NCBI RefSeq assembly: GCF_937952055.1
Contig: NZ_CALFYO010000021.1
Location: forward strand, 558,001 to 622,000
Source: an uncultured Piscinibacter sp.
Lineage (GTDB): Bacteria; Pseudomonadota; Gammaproteobacteria; Burkholderiales; Burkholderiaceae_C
Direction: 5' to 3'
Length of the DNA: 64,000 nt
In this document: positions 55,223-63,821 of the stretch, piece after piece
How the letters are laid out: each line of letters starts with the position of its first letter
Position numbering within the stretch: the stretch's first letter is position 1
The notes under the pieces: model-generated
The model's database searches: none
What the model was told of the DNA's origin: nothing
Seen by the model: the letters and a program-made list of their open reading frames with translations, nothing else
Position numbers and translations under genes: made by a program

Positions 55223-56110
55223 TCAGCGTCCCAGGTACACCTCGACCACCTTGTCGTTGGCCTGCACGTCCTTCAGCGAGCCCTCGGCCAGCACGCTGCC
55301 CTCGTGCAGCACGGTGACCTTCTTGCTCGCGTTGCCCTGCGTGAGCTCGCCGATGAACTTCATGTCGTGCTCGACCACCACCAGCGAGTGGCTGCCCTCG
55401 AGCGAGAGGAACAGCTCGGCGGTGCGCTCGGTCTCCTCGTCGGTCATGCCGGCCACCGGCTCGTCGAGCAGCAGCAGCTTGGGGTCCTGCATCAGCAGCA
55501 TGCCGATCTCCAGCCACTGCTTCTGGCCATGGCTGAGCAGCCCGGCGACGCGCTGCGCGCTGTCCTTCAGGTGGATCAGCGTGAGGATCTCGCCGATGCG
55601 GTCGAGCTGCGGCCCGGTGAGGCGGAAGAACATCGAGGCGCGCACGCCATGGTCGGTCTTCAGCGCCAGCTCGAGATTCTCGAACACCGACAGATGCTCG
55701 AACACCGTGGGCTTCTGGAACTTGCGGCCGATGCCGATCGTGGCGATGTCGTTCTCGCGCAGCCGCAGCAGATCGATGGTCGAGCCGAAGAAGGCCTTGC
55801 CGGCGTCGGGCCTCGTCTTGCCGGTGATCACGTCCATCATCGTCGTCTTGCCCGCGCCGTTCGGCCCGATGATGCAGCGCAGTTCGCCGGCGCTGATCGA
55901 CAGGCTCAGCGCGTTGAGCGCCTTGAAGCCGTCGAAGCTGACCGTGATGTCGTCGAGGTAGAGGATGGCGCCGTGCGCGGTGTCGACTTCGCCCGGCGTG
56001 ACGACGCGGCCGTAGCTCGCCGCACGGTCACCCGACAGCACCGCGGCGGCGGCGCGCTTGGCATGCTCCTCGCGGATCCTCGCGCCCGCCTTCATCAAGT
56101 CGGGCGTCAT
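55223..56110 (-). CDS. urtD: Urea ABC transporter ATP-binding protein UrtD
   Basis: The first ATPase of the urea importer, 295 residues. An N-terminal extension of ~45 residues (EHAKRAAAAVLSGDRAASYG) precedes the ATPase. It has Walker A GPNGAGKTTMMDVITG, FQKPTVFEHLSVFENLELAL, a degenerate signature LLSHGQKQWLEIGMLL, Walker B LLLLDEPVAGMTDEETE and the switch VVVEHDMKFI. The LSHGQ form is normal for UrtD. The ATG at 56110 overlaps the urtC stop by 4 bp. Confidence 0.95.
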   Translation of the reverse strand: MTPDLMKAGARIREEHAKRAAAAVLSGDRAASYGRVVTPGEVDTAHGAILYLDDITVSFDGFKALNALSLSISAGELRCIIGPNGAGKTTMMDVITGKTRPDAGKAFFGSTIDLLRLRENDIATIGIGRKFQKPTVFEHLSVFENLELALKTDHGVRASMFFRLTGPQLDRIGEILTLIHLKDSAQRVAGLLSHGQKQWLEIGMLLMQDPKLLLLDEPVAGMTDEETERTAELFLSLEGSHSLVVVEHDMKFIGELTQGNASKKVTVLHEGSVLAEGSLKDVQANDKVVEVYLGR

Positions 56111-57228
56111 GTGCGCGTCTCCTTCTTCACCCGGCGCACCAGGCCGATGATCCCCTGCGGCAGGAACAGCGTCACCGCGATGAACAGCGCACCGAGGAAG
56201 TACAGCCAGAACTCGGGGAAGGCCTGCGTGAACCAGCTCTTCGCACCATTGACGAAGAAGGCGCCGACGATCGGGCCGACAAGGGTGCCGCGGCCGCCCA
56301 CCGCCGTCCAGATGGCCATCTCGATGCTCGCCGCCGGGCTCATCTCGCCGGGGTTGATGATGCCGACCTGAGGCACGTACAGCGCGCCGGCGATGCCGCA
56401 CATCACCGCCGAGATCACCCAGATGGTGAGCTTGTAGCGGATCGGGTCGTAGCCGGTGAACATCACGCGGCTCTCGGCGTCGCGGATGGCCTGCAGCACG
56501 CGGCCGAACTTGCTGGCCACGAGCCAGCGGGCGAAGACGAAGAAGCCGATCAAGGTCAGGCCGGTGATGACGAACAGCACCATGCGCATGCTCGGCGTGG
56601 CGATGGTGATGCCGAGGATGCGCTTGAAGTCGGTGAAGCCGTTGTTGCCGCCGAAGCCGGTCTCGTTGCGGAAGAACAGCAGCATCGCGGCGAAGGTCAT
56701 CGCCTGCGTGATGATCGAGAAGTACACGCCCTTGATGCGCGAGCGGAAGGCGAAGAAGCCGAACACGAAGGCCAGCAGCCCGGGCACCAGCACCACCATC
56801 GCCATCTGGAACAGGAAGCTGTCGCTGAACGCCCAGTGCCAGGGGTATTCCTTCCAGTTGAGGAACACCATGAAGTCGGGCATCTCGGACTTGTACTGCC
56901 CGTCGGTGCCGATCTGGCGCATCAGGTACATGCCCATCGCGTAGCCGCCGAGCGCGAAGAACAGACCGTGGCCCAGCGAGAGGATGCCGGTGTAGCCCCA
57001 GATCAAGTCCATCGCCAGCGCGCAGATCGCATAGCACATGATCTTGCCGACCAGCGCGACGGCGAAGTCGCTCATGTGGAAGACGCTGCCCTCGGGCACC
57101 ATCAGGTTGAGCGCCGGCGCGACCACCAGCACCGCCAGCAGCGCGGCGAACACGCCGAACCAGCTCTTCAGCGACAGGAACTGCGTGCTCGGCACGGCCG
57201 CGGCAGACATCGGGAGGACGGCACTCAT
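56107..57228 (-). CDS. urtC: Urea ABC transporter permease UrtC
   Basis: A 373-residue membrane permease with ~10 helices. GYTGILSLGHGLFFALGGYAMGMYLM (about 80-105) and RGTLVGPIVGAFFVNGAKSWFT near the C-terminus are UrtC hallmarks, as is FRNETGFGGNNGFTDFKRILG. With UrtB it forms the urea channel. The start overlaps the urtB stop by 4 bp. Confidence 0.95.
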   Translation of the reverse strand: MSAVLPMSAAAVPSTQFLSLKSWFGVFAALLAVLVVAPALNLMVPEGSVFHMSDFAVALVGKIMCYAICALAMDLIWGYTGILSLGHGLFFALGGYAMGMYLMRQIGTDGQYKSEMPDFMVFLNWKEYPWHWAFSDSFLFQMAMVVLVPGLLAFVFGFFAFRSRIKGVYFSIITQAMTFAAMLLFFRNETGFGGNNGFTDFKRILGITIATPSMRMVLFVITGLTLIGFFVFARWLVASKFGRVLQAIRDAESRVMFTGYDPIRYKLTIWVISAVMCGIAGALYVPQVGIINPGEMSPAASIEMAIWTAVGGRGTLVGPIVGAFFVNGAKSWFTQAFPEFWLYFLGALFIAVTLFLPQGIIGLVRRVKKETRT

Positions 57229-58808
57229 GCTTCTGCGCTCCGGCCCTTCATGGCGAAGATCCCCTGCGGGCGCTTCTGGATGAACACGACGATGAACACC
57301 AGCACCATGATCTTGGCCAGCACCGCGCCGGCCCAGCCCTCGAGCAGCTTGTTGAGCACACCCAGGCCCAGCGCCGCGTAGACGGTGCCGGCGAGCTGGC
57401 CCACGCCGCCGAGCACGACGACGAGGAAGGAGTCGACGATGTAGCTCTGACCGAGGTCGGGCCCGACGTTGCCGACCTGCGAGAGCGCGCAGCCGCCCAG
57501 GCCGGCGATGCCCGAGCCGAGCGCGAAGGCGTAGGTGTCCACCCGCGCAGTGTTCACGCCGACGCAGGCAGCCATGCGGCGGTTCTGCGTCACGCCGCGT
57601 ACGAACAGGCCGAGCCGGGTGCGCGCGATCAGCAGCGCCACCGCGATCAGCACCAGCGCGGCGAAGGCGATGATGGCGATGCGGTTGTAGGGCAGCGTGA
57701 GGTTGCTCATCACCGAGATGCCGCCGGACAGCCAGGCCGGGTTCTCCACCGGCACGTTCTGCGCGCCGAACAGCGAGCGCACGCCCTGCATCAGCACCAG
57801 GCTGATGCCCCAGGTGGCCAGCAGCGTCTCCAGCGGCCGGCCATAGAGCCAGCGGATCACGCTGCGCTCCATCGCCGCGCCGACCAGCGCGGAGGCGAGG
57901 AAGGCGACGGGAATGGCGACGAGGATGTAGGCGTCGAAAGAGCCCGGCAGGTACTGGCGGAACAGGTTCTGCACCACGAAGGTGGCGTAGGCGCCGATCA
58001 TCAGCAGCTCGCCGTGGGCCATGTTGATCACGCCCATCAGGCCGTAGGTGATGGCCAGCCCGAGCGCCGCGAGCAGCAGGATGGACCCGAGGCTGATGCC
58101 GGTGAACACCACGCCGATGCGCTCGCCCCAGGCCAGGCGCGAGCGCACCGTGTCGAGCGCGCGGGTCAGGGCGGCCCTCACCTGCGGGTCGGCCTCGGCG
58201 TCGGGCGCGAGCCGCTCCTGCAGCAGACTGGCCACCGCGCTCTGCCGGCTGCTGGCGAGCGCATCGATCGCGGCCAGGCGCTTCTCCTTGTCGGGCGAGG
58301 CGACGAGGATGGTGGCACGCATGCGCTCCAGCGATGCCTTCAGGCCGGCGTCGCTCTCGGCGGCAAGCGCCTTGTCGAGCAGCGGCAGTTGCGCCTCCTC
58401 GAGCGACTGCTTGAGCAATTCGGCCACCGAGGCGCGGCGCGTCTCGAGGTCGGGCGAGAGCAGCTGCAACGCGGCCAGCGCCGCCTGCAGCGCGCCGCGC
58501 ACGCGGTTGTTGTTGATCACGTCCTCCGCTTCAGGTGGCAGCGTGGCCGGGCCGCCGGTGGCGGCATCCACCGCCTTGTCTCCCTGGACGATGAAGACCC
58601 TGTCGCCGGCGAGCTTGACCGAATCGTCGAGCAGCGCCTGCACAAAGGGTCCGAGCCCGTCGGCAGCGCTGGCGGCCGCCTCGTTGAGCGCCGCGATGCG
58701 CTCGTCGCTGTCACCCGACGCGATGGCCAGCGCCTGCCTGGGCGTCAGCGCGAAAGACGCGAGCGGCAAGCACCACAGGAGGCAGCAGAGAACGAGTCGT
58801 CGAAGCAT
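57225..58808 (-). CDS. urtB: Urea ABC transporter permease UrtB with long N-terminal domain
   Basis: A 527-residue protein. A signal peptide (MLRRLVLCCLLWCLPLASFA) is followed by a ~200-residue Ala/Leu-rich helical periplasmic domain. Then comes the LivH-like permease from ~230: AALGLAITYGLMGVINMAHGELLMIGAYATF and VVLGGVGQLAGTVYAALGLG. The extended form is usual for UrtB in Proteobacteria. The ATG at 58808 was preferred to an upstream one since it gives a regular signal peptide. The gap to urtA is 136 bp with repeat elements. Confidence 0.93.
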   Translation of the reverse strand: MLRRLVLCCLLWCLPLASFALTPRQALAIASGDSDERIAALNEAAASAADGLGPFVQALLDDSVKLAGDRVFIVQGDKAVDAATGGPATLPPEAEDVINNNRVRGALQAALAALQLLSPDLETRRASVAELLKQSLEEAQLPLLDKALAAESDAGLKASLERMRATILVASPDKEKRLAAIDALASSRQSAVASLLQERLAPDAEADPQVRAALTRALDTVRSRLAWGERIGVVFTGISLGSILLLAALGLAITYGLMGVINMAHGELLMIGAYATFVVQNLFRQYLPGSFDAYILVAIPVAFLASALVGAAMERSVIRWLYGRPLETLLATWGISLVLMQGVRSLFGAQNVPVENPAWLSGGISVMSNLTLPYNRIAIIAFAALVLIAVALLIARTRLGLFVRGVTQNRRMAACVGVNTARVDTYAFALGSGIAGLGGCALSQVGNVGPDLGQSYIVDSFLVVVLGGVGQLAGTVYAALGLGVLNKLLEGWAGAVLAKIMVLVFIVVFIQKRPQGIFAMKGRSAEA

Positions 58809-58871
58809 TCGAATGAGGTTCAGAGGAAGACGCGGACCGGTCCAAGACCGTCCGCCCTTCAAGCGGACGCC

Positions 58872-58917
58872 GCGGATCCGGCTTCGCCGGTCCGCTGGCG
58901 TCGCCCCCTCGAGGGGG
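58872..58917. repeat. Hairpin and palindrome in the urtA-urtB gap
   Basis: A stem with CCGGC (58878-58882) and GCCGG (58886-58890), extended outward by GCGGA/TCCGC, is followed by the 14-bp palindrome CCCCCTCGAGGGGG (58904-58917). Such elements in the gap after a receptor gene often make receptor mRNA more stable than that of downstream genes. Confidence 0.5.
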
Positions 58918-58944
58918 AGCGCCGTCAGGCGCTCCGGAGGTGGG

Positions 58945-60222
58945 TCACTTCTTCTCGGGCACGTTCTTCTTGCCCTTGTTCTCCGCGATGTAGTCGCTCC
59001 ACGGGTCGGCGACCACCGGGCCCTTGGTCTTCCACACCACGTTGAACTGGCCGTCGGCCTTGATCTCGCCGATGAACACCGGCTTGTGCAGGTGGTGGTT
59101 TTCCTTGTCCATGGTGGACATGAAGCCGCCCGGCGCCGGGAAGGTCTGGCCGGCCATCGCGGCGATCACCTTGTCGGTGTCGGTCGACTTGGCCTTCTCG
59201 ACGGCCTGCTTCCACATCATGATGCCGATGTAGGTGGCCTCCATCGGGTCGTTCGTCAGCGGCTTGTCCTTGTGGCCGGGGATGCCCTTGGCCTTGGCGT
59301 AGTCGCTCCACTTCTTGACGAACTCGGTGTTCGCCGGGCTCTTGATCGACATGAAGTAGTTCCAGGCGGCCAGGTGGCCCACCAGCGGCTTGGTGTCGAC
59401 GCCGCGCAGCTCTTCCTCACCGACCGAGAAGGCCACCACCGGCACGTCGGTCGCCTTCAGGCCCTGGTTGCCCAGTTCCTTGTAGAAGGGCACGTTGGAG
59501 TCGCCATTGATGGTCGAGACCACGGCGGTCTTCTTGCCCTCGGAGGCGAACTTCTTGATCTTGGCGATGATGCTCTGGTAGTCGGAGTGTCCGAAGGGTG
59601 TGTACTCCTCCATGATGTCCGACTCGGGGATGCCCTTGGCCTTCAGGAAGGCGCGCAGGATCTTGTTGGTGGTGCGCGGGTAGACGTAGTCGGTGCCCAG
59701 CAGCACGAAGCGCTTCGCCGAGCCGCCGTCCTTGCTCATCAGGTACTCGACGGCAGGGATGGCCTGCTGGTTCGGCGCGGCGCCGGTGTAGAAGACGTTC
59801 TTCGACAGCTCCTCACCCTCGTACTGAACCGGGTAGAACAGCAGCGCGTTCTTCTCCTCGAACACCGGCAGCACCGACTTGCGGCTCACGCTGGTCCAGC
59901 AACCGAAGGTGACGGCGACCTTGTCCTGGTCGATCAGCTGCTTGGCCTTCTCGGCAAACAGCGGCCAGTTGGAGGCGGGGTCGACCACTACCGGCTCGAG
60001 CTTCTTGCCCATCACGCCGCCCTTGGCGTTGATCTCGTCGATCGCCATCAGGGCGACGTCCTTGAGCACGGTCTCCGAGATGGCCATCGTGCCCGACAGG
60101 GAGTGCAGCACGCCGACCTTGATGGTGGCCTGGGCCTGGGCGATGGAGCTGAAACCCATCATGCAGGCGGCGGCGGCCAGCGCGGTGAGCGATTGGGTGG
60201 CGAAGCGGCGGGACGGATTCAT
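58945..60222 (-). CDS. urtA: Urea ABC transporter substrate-binding protein UrtA
   Basis: Periplasmic urea receptor, 425 residues, with a signal peptide cut near AQA (~residue 30). Mature hallmarks: KVGVLHSLSGTMAISE, ASNWPLFAEKAKQLIDQDKV, FGCWTSVSRKSVLPVFEE, FYPVQYEGEE, and TFPAPGGFMSTMDKENHHLHKPV, all typical of UrtA. The ATG at 60222 follows AGGAGG. Urea from allantoate breakdown or the environment is the expected ligand. A palindromic promoter region lies upstream. Confidence 0.96.
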   Translation of the reverse strand: MNPSRRFATQSLTALAAAACMMGFSSIAQAQATIKVGVLHSLSGTMAISETVLKDVALMAIDEINAKGGVMGKKLEPVVVDPASNWPLFAEKAKQLIDQDKVAVTFGCWTSVSRKSVLPVFEEKNALLFYPVQYEGEELSKNVFYTGAAPNQQAIPAVEYLMSKDGGSAKRFVLLGTDYVYPRTTNKILRAFLKAKGIPESDIMEEYTPFGHSDYQSIIAKIKKFASEGKKTAVVSTINGDSNVPFYKELGNQGLKATDVPVVAFSVGEEELRGVDTKPLVGHLAAWNYFMSIKSPANTEFVKKWSDYAKAKGIPGHKDKPLTNDPMEATYIGIMMWKQAVEKAKSTDTDKVIAAMAGQTFPAPGGFMSTMDKENHHLHKPVFIGEIKADGQFNVVWKTKGPVVADPWSDYIAENKGKKNVPEKK

Positions 60223-60301
60223 GGTGCGGTGCCTCCTGGCGTGTTGGCGGGGTCGTTGTGAGGAACGGCCGCAGGTTAGGTGCGGCGCAGCAAACGACCA
60301 A

Positions 60302-60337
60302 TACGCAAGGTGGCGTAGGCCCGCCCGGCGCGCCGGG
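60302..60337. promoter_or_regulatory. Palindromes upstream of urtA
   Basis: TACGC-N6-GCGTA (60302-60317) and the 14-bp palindrome CCCGGCGCGCCGGG (60324-60337) lie 80-115 bp upstream of urtA. The location fits a regulator site controlling the urea importer, for instance by nitrogen status. No clear sigma-54 -24/-12 pair was found. Confidence 0.4.
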
Positions 60338-60375
60338 GCACGATCGGCCTCGGCCGTCCAGGGGCTCTCGCTGAC

Positions 60376-60588
60376 ATGACGACTCCGACCGGCGCCGTGA
60401 CATGGCCCAACATGGACAAGGGCGGCGGCTTTCGGGCGCTGACCGAGAATCAGCGCGTGGAGTTCGAGACGACGCAGGGCCGGAGGGGTTCGCAAGTGTC
60501 GGACATCCTGGCGGTCCGCCCCCGGCGCACGGACCCTTCGCAGCCCGGCACGAAGCCGTGGCCTTCTTCTTTCCGGGAGCCCCCATGA
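60376..60588 (+). pseudogene. Cold-shock protein relic with an internal deletion
   Basis: The frame starts MTTPTGAVTWPNMDKGGGF, matching the start of CspA-type proteins (TGTVKWFNDAKGFGF), and then jumps to RALTENQRVEFETTQGRRG, matching their end (LKEGQRVEFEVTQGPKG). The ~30 residues between, including the RNP2 motif, are missing. RNP1 is also damaged (WPNMDKGGGF). The tail runs on into the next gene's start. It cannot bind RNA as a normal cold-shock domain. Confidence 0.7.
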
Positions 60589-61592
60589 AGAACCTGCAGG
60601 AAGCGACCGAGCGCATCTGCGAACTCAAAGGCAACGTTATCGCGCTGGACGCGCTGTGCAGCGCCCTGATCCAACAACTTGCGCCGCCGGCACGCGCGCG
60701 CTTTCGCCGCAGCTTCGAGGACCTGGCCGAGTTTGCGCGCACGGCGATGCTCAACGCGGCGATCTCGGAGCACTCGATCGCCGCCTTCGAGGGCGACACC
60801 GCCCGCATCGCGGCGCTGATCGACTCGCTCGAACGCAGCGCGCCGGCGGCGCGGGACGGCACGGCCGTCGAGCCCCTGCTGCTGGCGGTGCCGCGCGTGC
60901 TGACGTTCCAGGGCCAACGCGCCCTCACCGCGGCCAGCGGCTTCTTCTTCGCGCGCGGCGAACGTCTCTATCTGGTAAGCAGCCGCCATGTGCTGGTCGA
61001 TGCACCGAGCAATCACTTTCCCGACCGCATCGAGATCGAGATGCACACCGACGAGCGCGACCTGTCGCGCACCAGCGTGTGCTCGGTGCTGCTCTACGAG
61101 CGCGGCCAGGCGGTGTGGCGCCAGGCGAGCGACACCGGCGGCGACATCGACGTGGCGGTGATCGAGCTGGACCGCGCCATGCTCGGCGGCATCGTGCCGC
61201 GCGCCTTCACGCCAGCGAACCTGCAGGAGACGCTGGGCGAGGTGGAGATCGGCACGCCGCTGCTCGTGGTGGGGTTCCCGCTCGGCTTCCACGACAGCCG
61301 CTTCCACCTCCCGGTGGCGCGTCAGGCCGCAGTGGCCTCGTCCTTCGGCACGCGCTTCCAGGGCCTGGGCCTGTTCCTCACCGACGCGCGCACGCATCGC
61401 GGCACCAGTGGCGCTCCGGTGGTGATGCGCTCGCCGGCCGAAAGTTCCGCCGATGCCGCCATCCCCTGGAAGCTGTTGGGCATCCACTCGGCGCGCATGG
61501 ACATGGGCGGCCGCGATCTTGCTGCGGACGAGTCTCTCGGCCTGAACTGTGCCTGGTACGCTGACGTGCTGATGACACTGACCGCGTCTTGA
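60585..61592 (+). CDS. Trypsin-like serine protease-fold protein
   Basis: A 335-residue protein without signal peptide. Residues 1-~100 are helical (ERICELKGNVIALDALCSALIQQL) and resemble a sensor or linker. Then comes a trypsin-2-type domain: the catalytic His in YLVSSRHVLVD (~135), Asp in GGDIDVAVIELD (~185) and Ser in HRGTSGAPVVM (~275). The triad is intact, so proteolysis is possible, in the cytoplasm. Trypsin-like domains with helical N-termini occur in stress and defence contexts, but no partner gene is adjacent. Confidence 0.8.
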   Translation: MKNLQEATERICELKGNVIALDALCSALIQQLAPPARARFRRSFEDLAEFARTAMLNAAISEHSIAAFEGDTARIAALIDSLERSAPAARDGTAVEPLLLAVPRVLTFQGQRALTAASGFFFARGERLYLVSSRHVLVDAPSNHFPDRIEIEMHTDERDLSRTSVCSVLLYERGQAVWRQASDTGGDIDVAVIELDRAMLGGIVPRAFTPANLQETLGEVEIGTPLLVVGFPLGFHDSRFHLPVARQAAVASSFGTRFQGLGLFLTDARTHRGTSGAPVVMRSPAESSADAAIPWKLLGIHSARMDMGGRDLAADESLGLNCAWYADVLMTLTAS

Positions 61593-61692
61593 CGACCCGA
61601 CGACGGCCGTCGCTTCGCAAAGCCGCAGCACATGGGTGAGGTTATTGCGGCCCATCATGGCCCATTTGTCCAAATGCGTTTAAGGTAAGAGG

Positions 61693-62448
61693 ATGCTGAA
61701 TCCCGATCTGCCCGATCGCGCCAGCGCGCTCTTCTTCGATTTCGACGGCACCCTCGTAGACATCGCACCGCGACCCGATGCCGTCGCCGTGGAGCCCGGC
61801 GTCCCCGAACTTCTTGCGCGACTGGCGAGCCTGCTCGGCGGTGCCGTGGCCGTGGTGTCCGGCCGCCCGCTGTCGGACATCGACCAGCACCTGCAGCTCG
61901 CCCGGCTGCCCGCCGCGGGTGTGCATGGTGCCGAACGGCGCGGCGCCGATGGCCTGGTGCGGCGCATCGCCGTGGGCGCGCTCGACGAGCCGGCCGCGCT
62001 GATCGACGCGCTGGTCAAGCGCCACCCCGGCTTGCGCGCCGAGTACAAGCCCGGTGCGATCGCGCTGCACTACCGGCAGGCGCCCGAACTCGAGGACGAA
62101 TGCATCGCCACGATGACCGAGGCGATGCGTCGCATCGACGGCATGGCGTTGATGCGCGGCAAGAAGGTCGTGGAACTGAAGCCACGGCGCGCCAGCAAGG
62201 GTTTTGCCGTGCGCAGCTTCCTCGACGAGCGCCCGTTCCGCCATCGCCGGCCCTGGTTCTTCGGTGACGACGTCACCGACGAGGCCGCCTTCGAGCTCGT
62301 GCAGTCGCTTGGCGGCGTGGCGGTGAAGATCGGCGAGGGCGAGACGCTGGCGGCGCACCGCCTGAGCGACCCGGCGGCGATGCGCGAGTGGCTCGTGCGC
62401 GCCGTCGAGCGCCTGGCCGGCGCCCCGGCGGCACGGGTGACACCGTGA
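61693..62448 (+). CDS. otsB: Trehalose-6-phosphate phosphatase
   Basis: Dephosphorylates trehalose 6-phosphate, the last step of trehalose synthesis. The 251-residue HAD-type enzyme has the nucleophile Asp in FFDFDGTLVDIAPRP (~14-28), VVSGRPLSDIDQHL, GAERRGADG, VELKPRRASKGFAV and the metal site FFGDDVTDEAAFELV near residue 195. The ATG at 61693 follows TAAGAGG. It overlaps otsA by GTGA. Confidence 0.95.
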   Translation: MLNPDLPDRASALFFDFDGTLVDIAPRPDAVAVEPGVPELLARLASLLGGAVAVVSGRPLSDIDQHLQLARLPAAGVHGAERRGADGLVRRIAVGALDEPAALIDALVKRHPGLRAEYKPGAIALHYRQAPELEDECIATMTEAMRRIDGMALMRGKKVVELKPRRASKGFAVRSFLDERPFRHRRPWFFGDDVTDEAAFELVQSLGGVAVKIGEGETLAAHRLSDPAAMREWLVRAVERLAGAPAARVTP

Positions 62449-63821
62449 GCCGGCTCGTCGTCGTCTCCAACCGCGTCGCCGATCCGCGCAAGACCGCAGC
62501 AGGCGGCTTGGCCGTCGCGCTCGGCGAGGCGCTCGCCGAGACCGGCGGGCTCTGGTTCGGCAGCAGCGGTACCGTCGTCGAGCGCAGCTCCGGCGAGGGC
62601 AAGCTGCACGTCCAGCGCGCCGGCAACGTCACGCTCGCCACGGTGGACCTCTGCCGCGAGGACCACGACAGCTACTACGTTGGTTATGCCAACGGAGTGC
62701 TCTGGCCGGTGTTCCACAACCGGCTCGACCTCGCCGATTTCGATGCCGGCTTCATCGACGGCTACCGGCGCGTCAACCGCATGTTCGCGCACCGGCTGAT
62801 GCCGCTGCTGCAGCCCGACGACGTGATCTGGGTGCACGACTACCACCTCATCCCGCTGGCCGCCGAGCTGCGCGCGATGGGCTGCAGGCAACGCATCGGA
62901 TTCTTCCTGCACATCCCGCTGCCGCCACCGCTGATCCTGGCCGCGATCCCGGCGCACGAGTGGCTGATGCGCGCGCTCTTCGCGTACGATCTCGTCGGCC
63001 TGCAGAGCCAGGCCGACATGGTGCACCTGTCGCGCTACCTGATCAGCGAGGCCGGCGCCGAGCAGATCTCGGAGAACACCTTCGGCGCCTTCAACCGCCA
63101 GCTGCGTGCCGAGTCCTTCCCGATCGGCATCGACGTCGACGAGTTCGCCGCGCTGGCGCAGGCGGAAGAGGCCCAGGAGATGCTCGCCACGCTGAAGGAT
63201 CAGTACGCGAAGCGGCGGCTGCTCGTCGGCGTCGACCGGCTCGACTACTCCAAGGGCCTGCCGCAGCGCATCCGCGCCTTCCGCAAGCTGCTCGAGCGCT
63301 ATCCGGAGAACCGCAACAGTGCCACGCTGATCCAGGTGGCCGCGCCCTCACGCGAGGACGTGGACGCCTACGGCGACATCCGTCGCGAGCTCGAAGGCCT
63401 GTGCGGCGCGATCAACGGCGACTTCGGCGAGGTCGACTGGATGCCGATCCGCTACATCCACCGCACGGTGGCGCGCAAGCGCGTGCCCGGCCTGTACCGC
63501 GCCGCACGCGTGGGCCTGGTGACGCCGCTGCGCGACGGCATGAACCTAGTGGCCAAGGAGTTCGTCGCCGCGCAGGATCCCGAGGATCCGGGCGTGCTCG
63601 TGCTGTCGCGCTTTGCCGGTGCGGCCGAGCAGCTCGGCGACGCGCTGCTGGTCAACCCCTACGACACCCAGGCCACCGCGGACGCCATCCAGCGTGCGCT
63701 GCACATGCCGCTGGAGGAGCGCCGCCATCGCCATCAGCGGCTGATGGCGGAGATCCGCGCCCACGACGTGCACTGGTGGCGCAAGCAGTTCCTGAATGCC
63801 CTGATGGAGACCGTCGCATGA
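62445..63821 (+). CDS. otsA: Trehalose-6-phosphate synthase
   Basis: Transfers glucose from UDP-glucose to glucose 6-phosphate. The 458-residue GT20 enzyme has RLVVVSNRVADP, GGLAVALGEALAETGG (glycine-rich loop), VIWVHDYHLIPLA (~130), GVDRLDYSKGLPQRI (~260) and the donor site TPLRDGMNLVAKEFVAAQ (~360). The GTG start is translationally coupled to otsB. The product is an osmoprotectant used against drought and salt. A mechanosensitive-channel gene follows, overlapping its stop, an apt osmotic-stress partner. Confidence 0.96.
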   Translation: MSRLVVVSNRVADPRKTAAGGLAVALGEALAETGGLWFGSSGTVVERSSGEGKLHVQRAGNVTLATVDLCREDHDSYYVGYANGVLWPVFHNRLDLADFDAGFIDGYRRVNRMFAHRLMPLLQPDDVIWVHDYHLIPLAAELRAMGCRQRIGFFLHIPLPPPLILAAIPAHEWLMRALFAYDLVGLQSQADMVHLSRYLISEAGAEQISENTFGAFNRQLRAESFPIGIDVDEFAALAQAEEAQEMLATLKDQYAKRRLLVGVDRLDYSKGLPQRIRAFRKLLERYPENRNSATLIQVAAPSREDVDAYGDIRRELEGLCGAINGDFGEVDWMPIRYIHRTVARKRVPGLYRAARVGLVTPLRDGMNLVAKEFVAAQDPEDPGVLVLSRFAGAAEQLGDALLVNPYDTQATADAIQRALHMPLEERRHRHQRLMAEIRAHDVHWWRKQFLNALMETVA

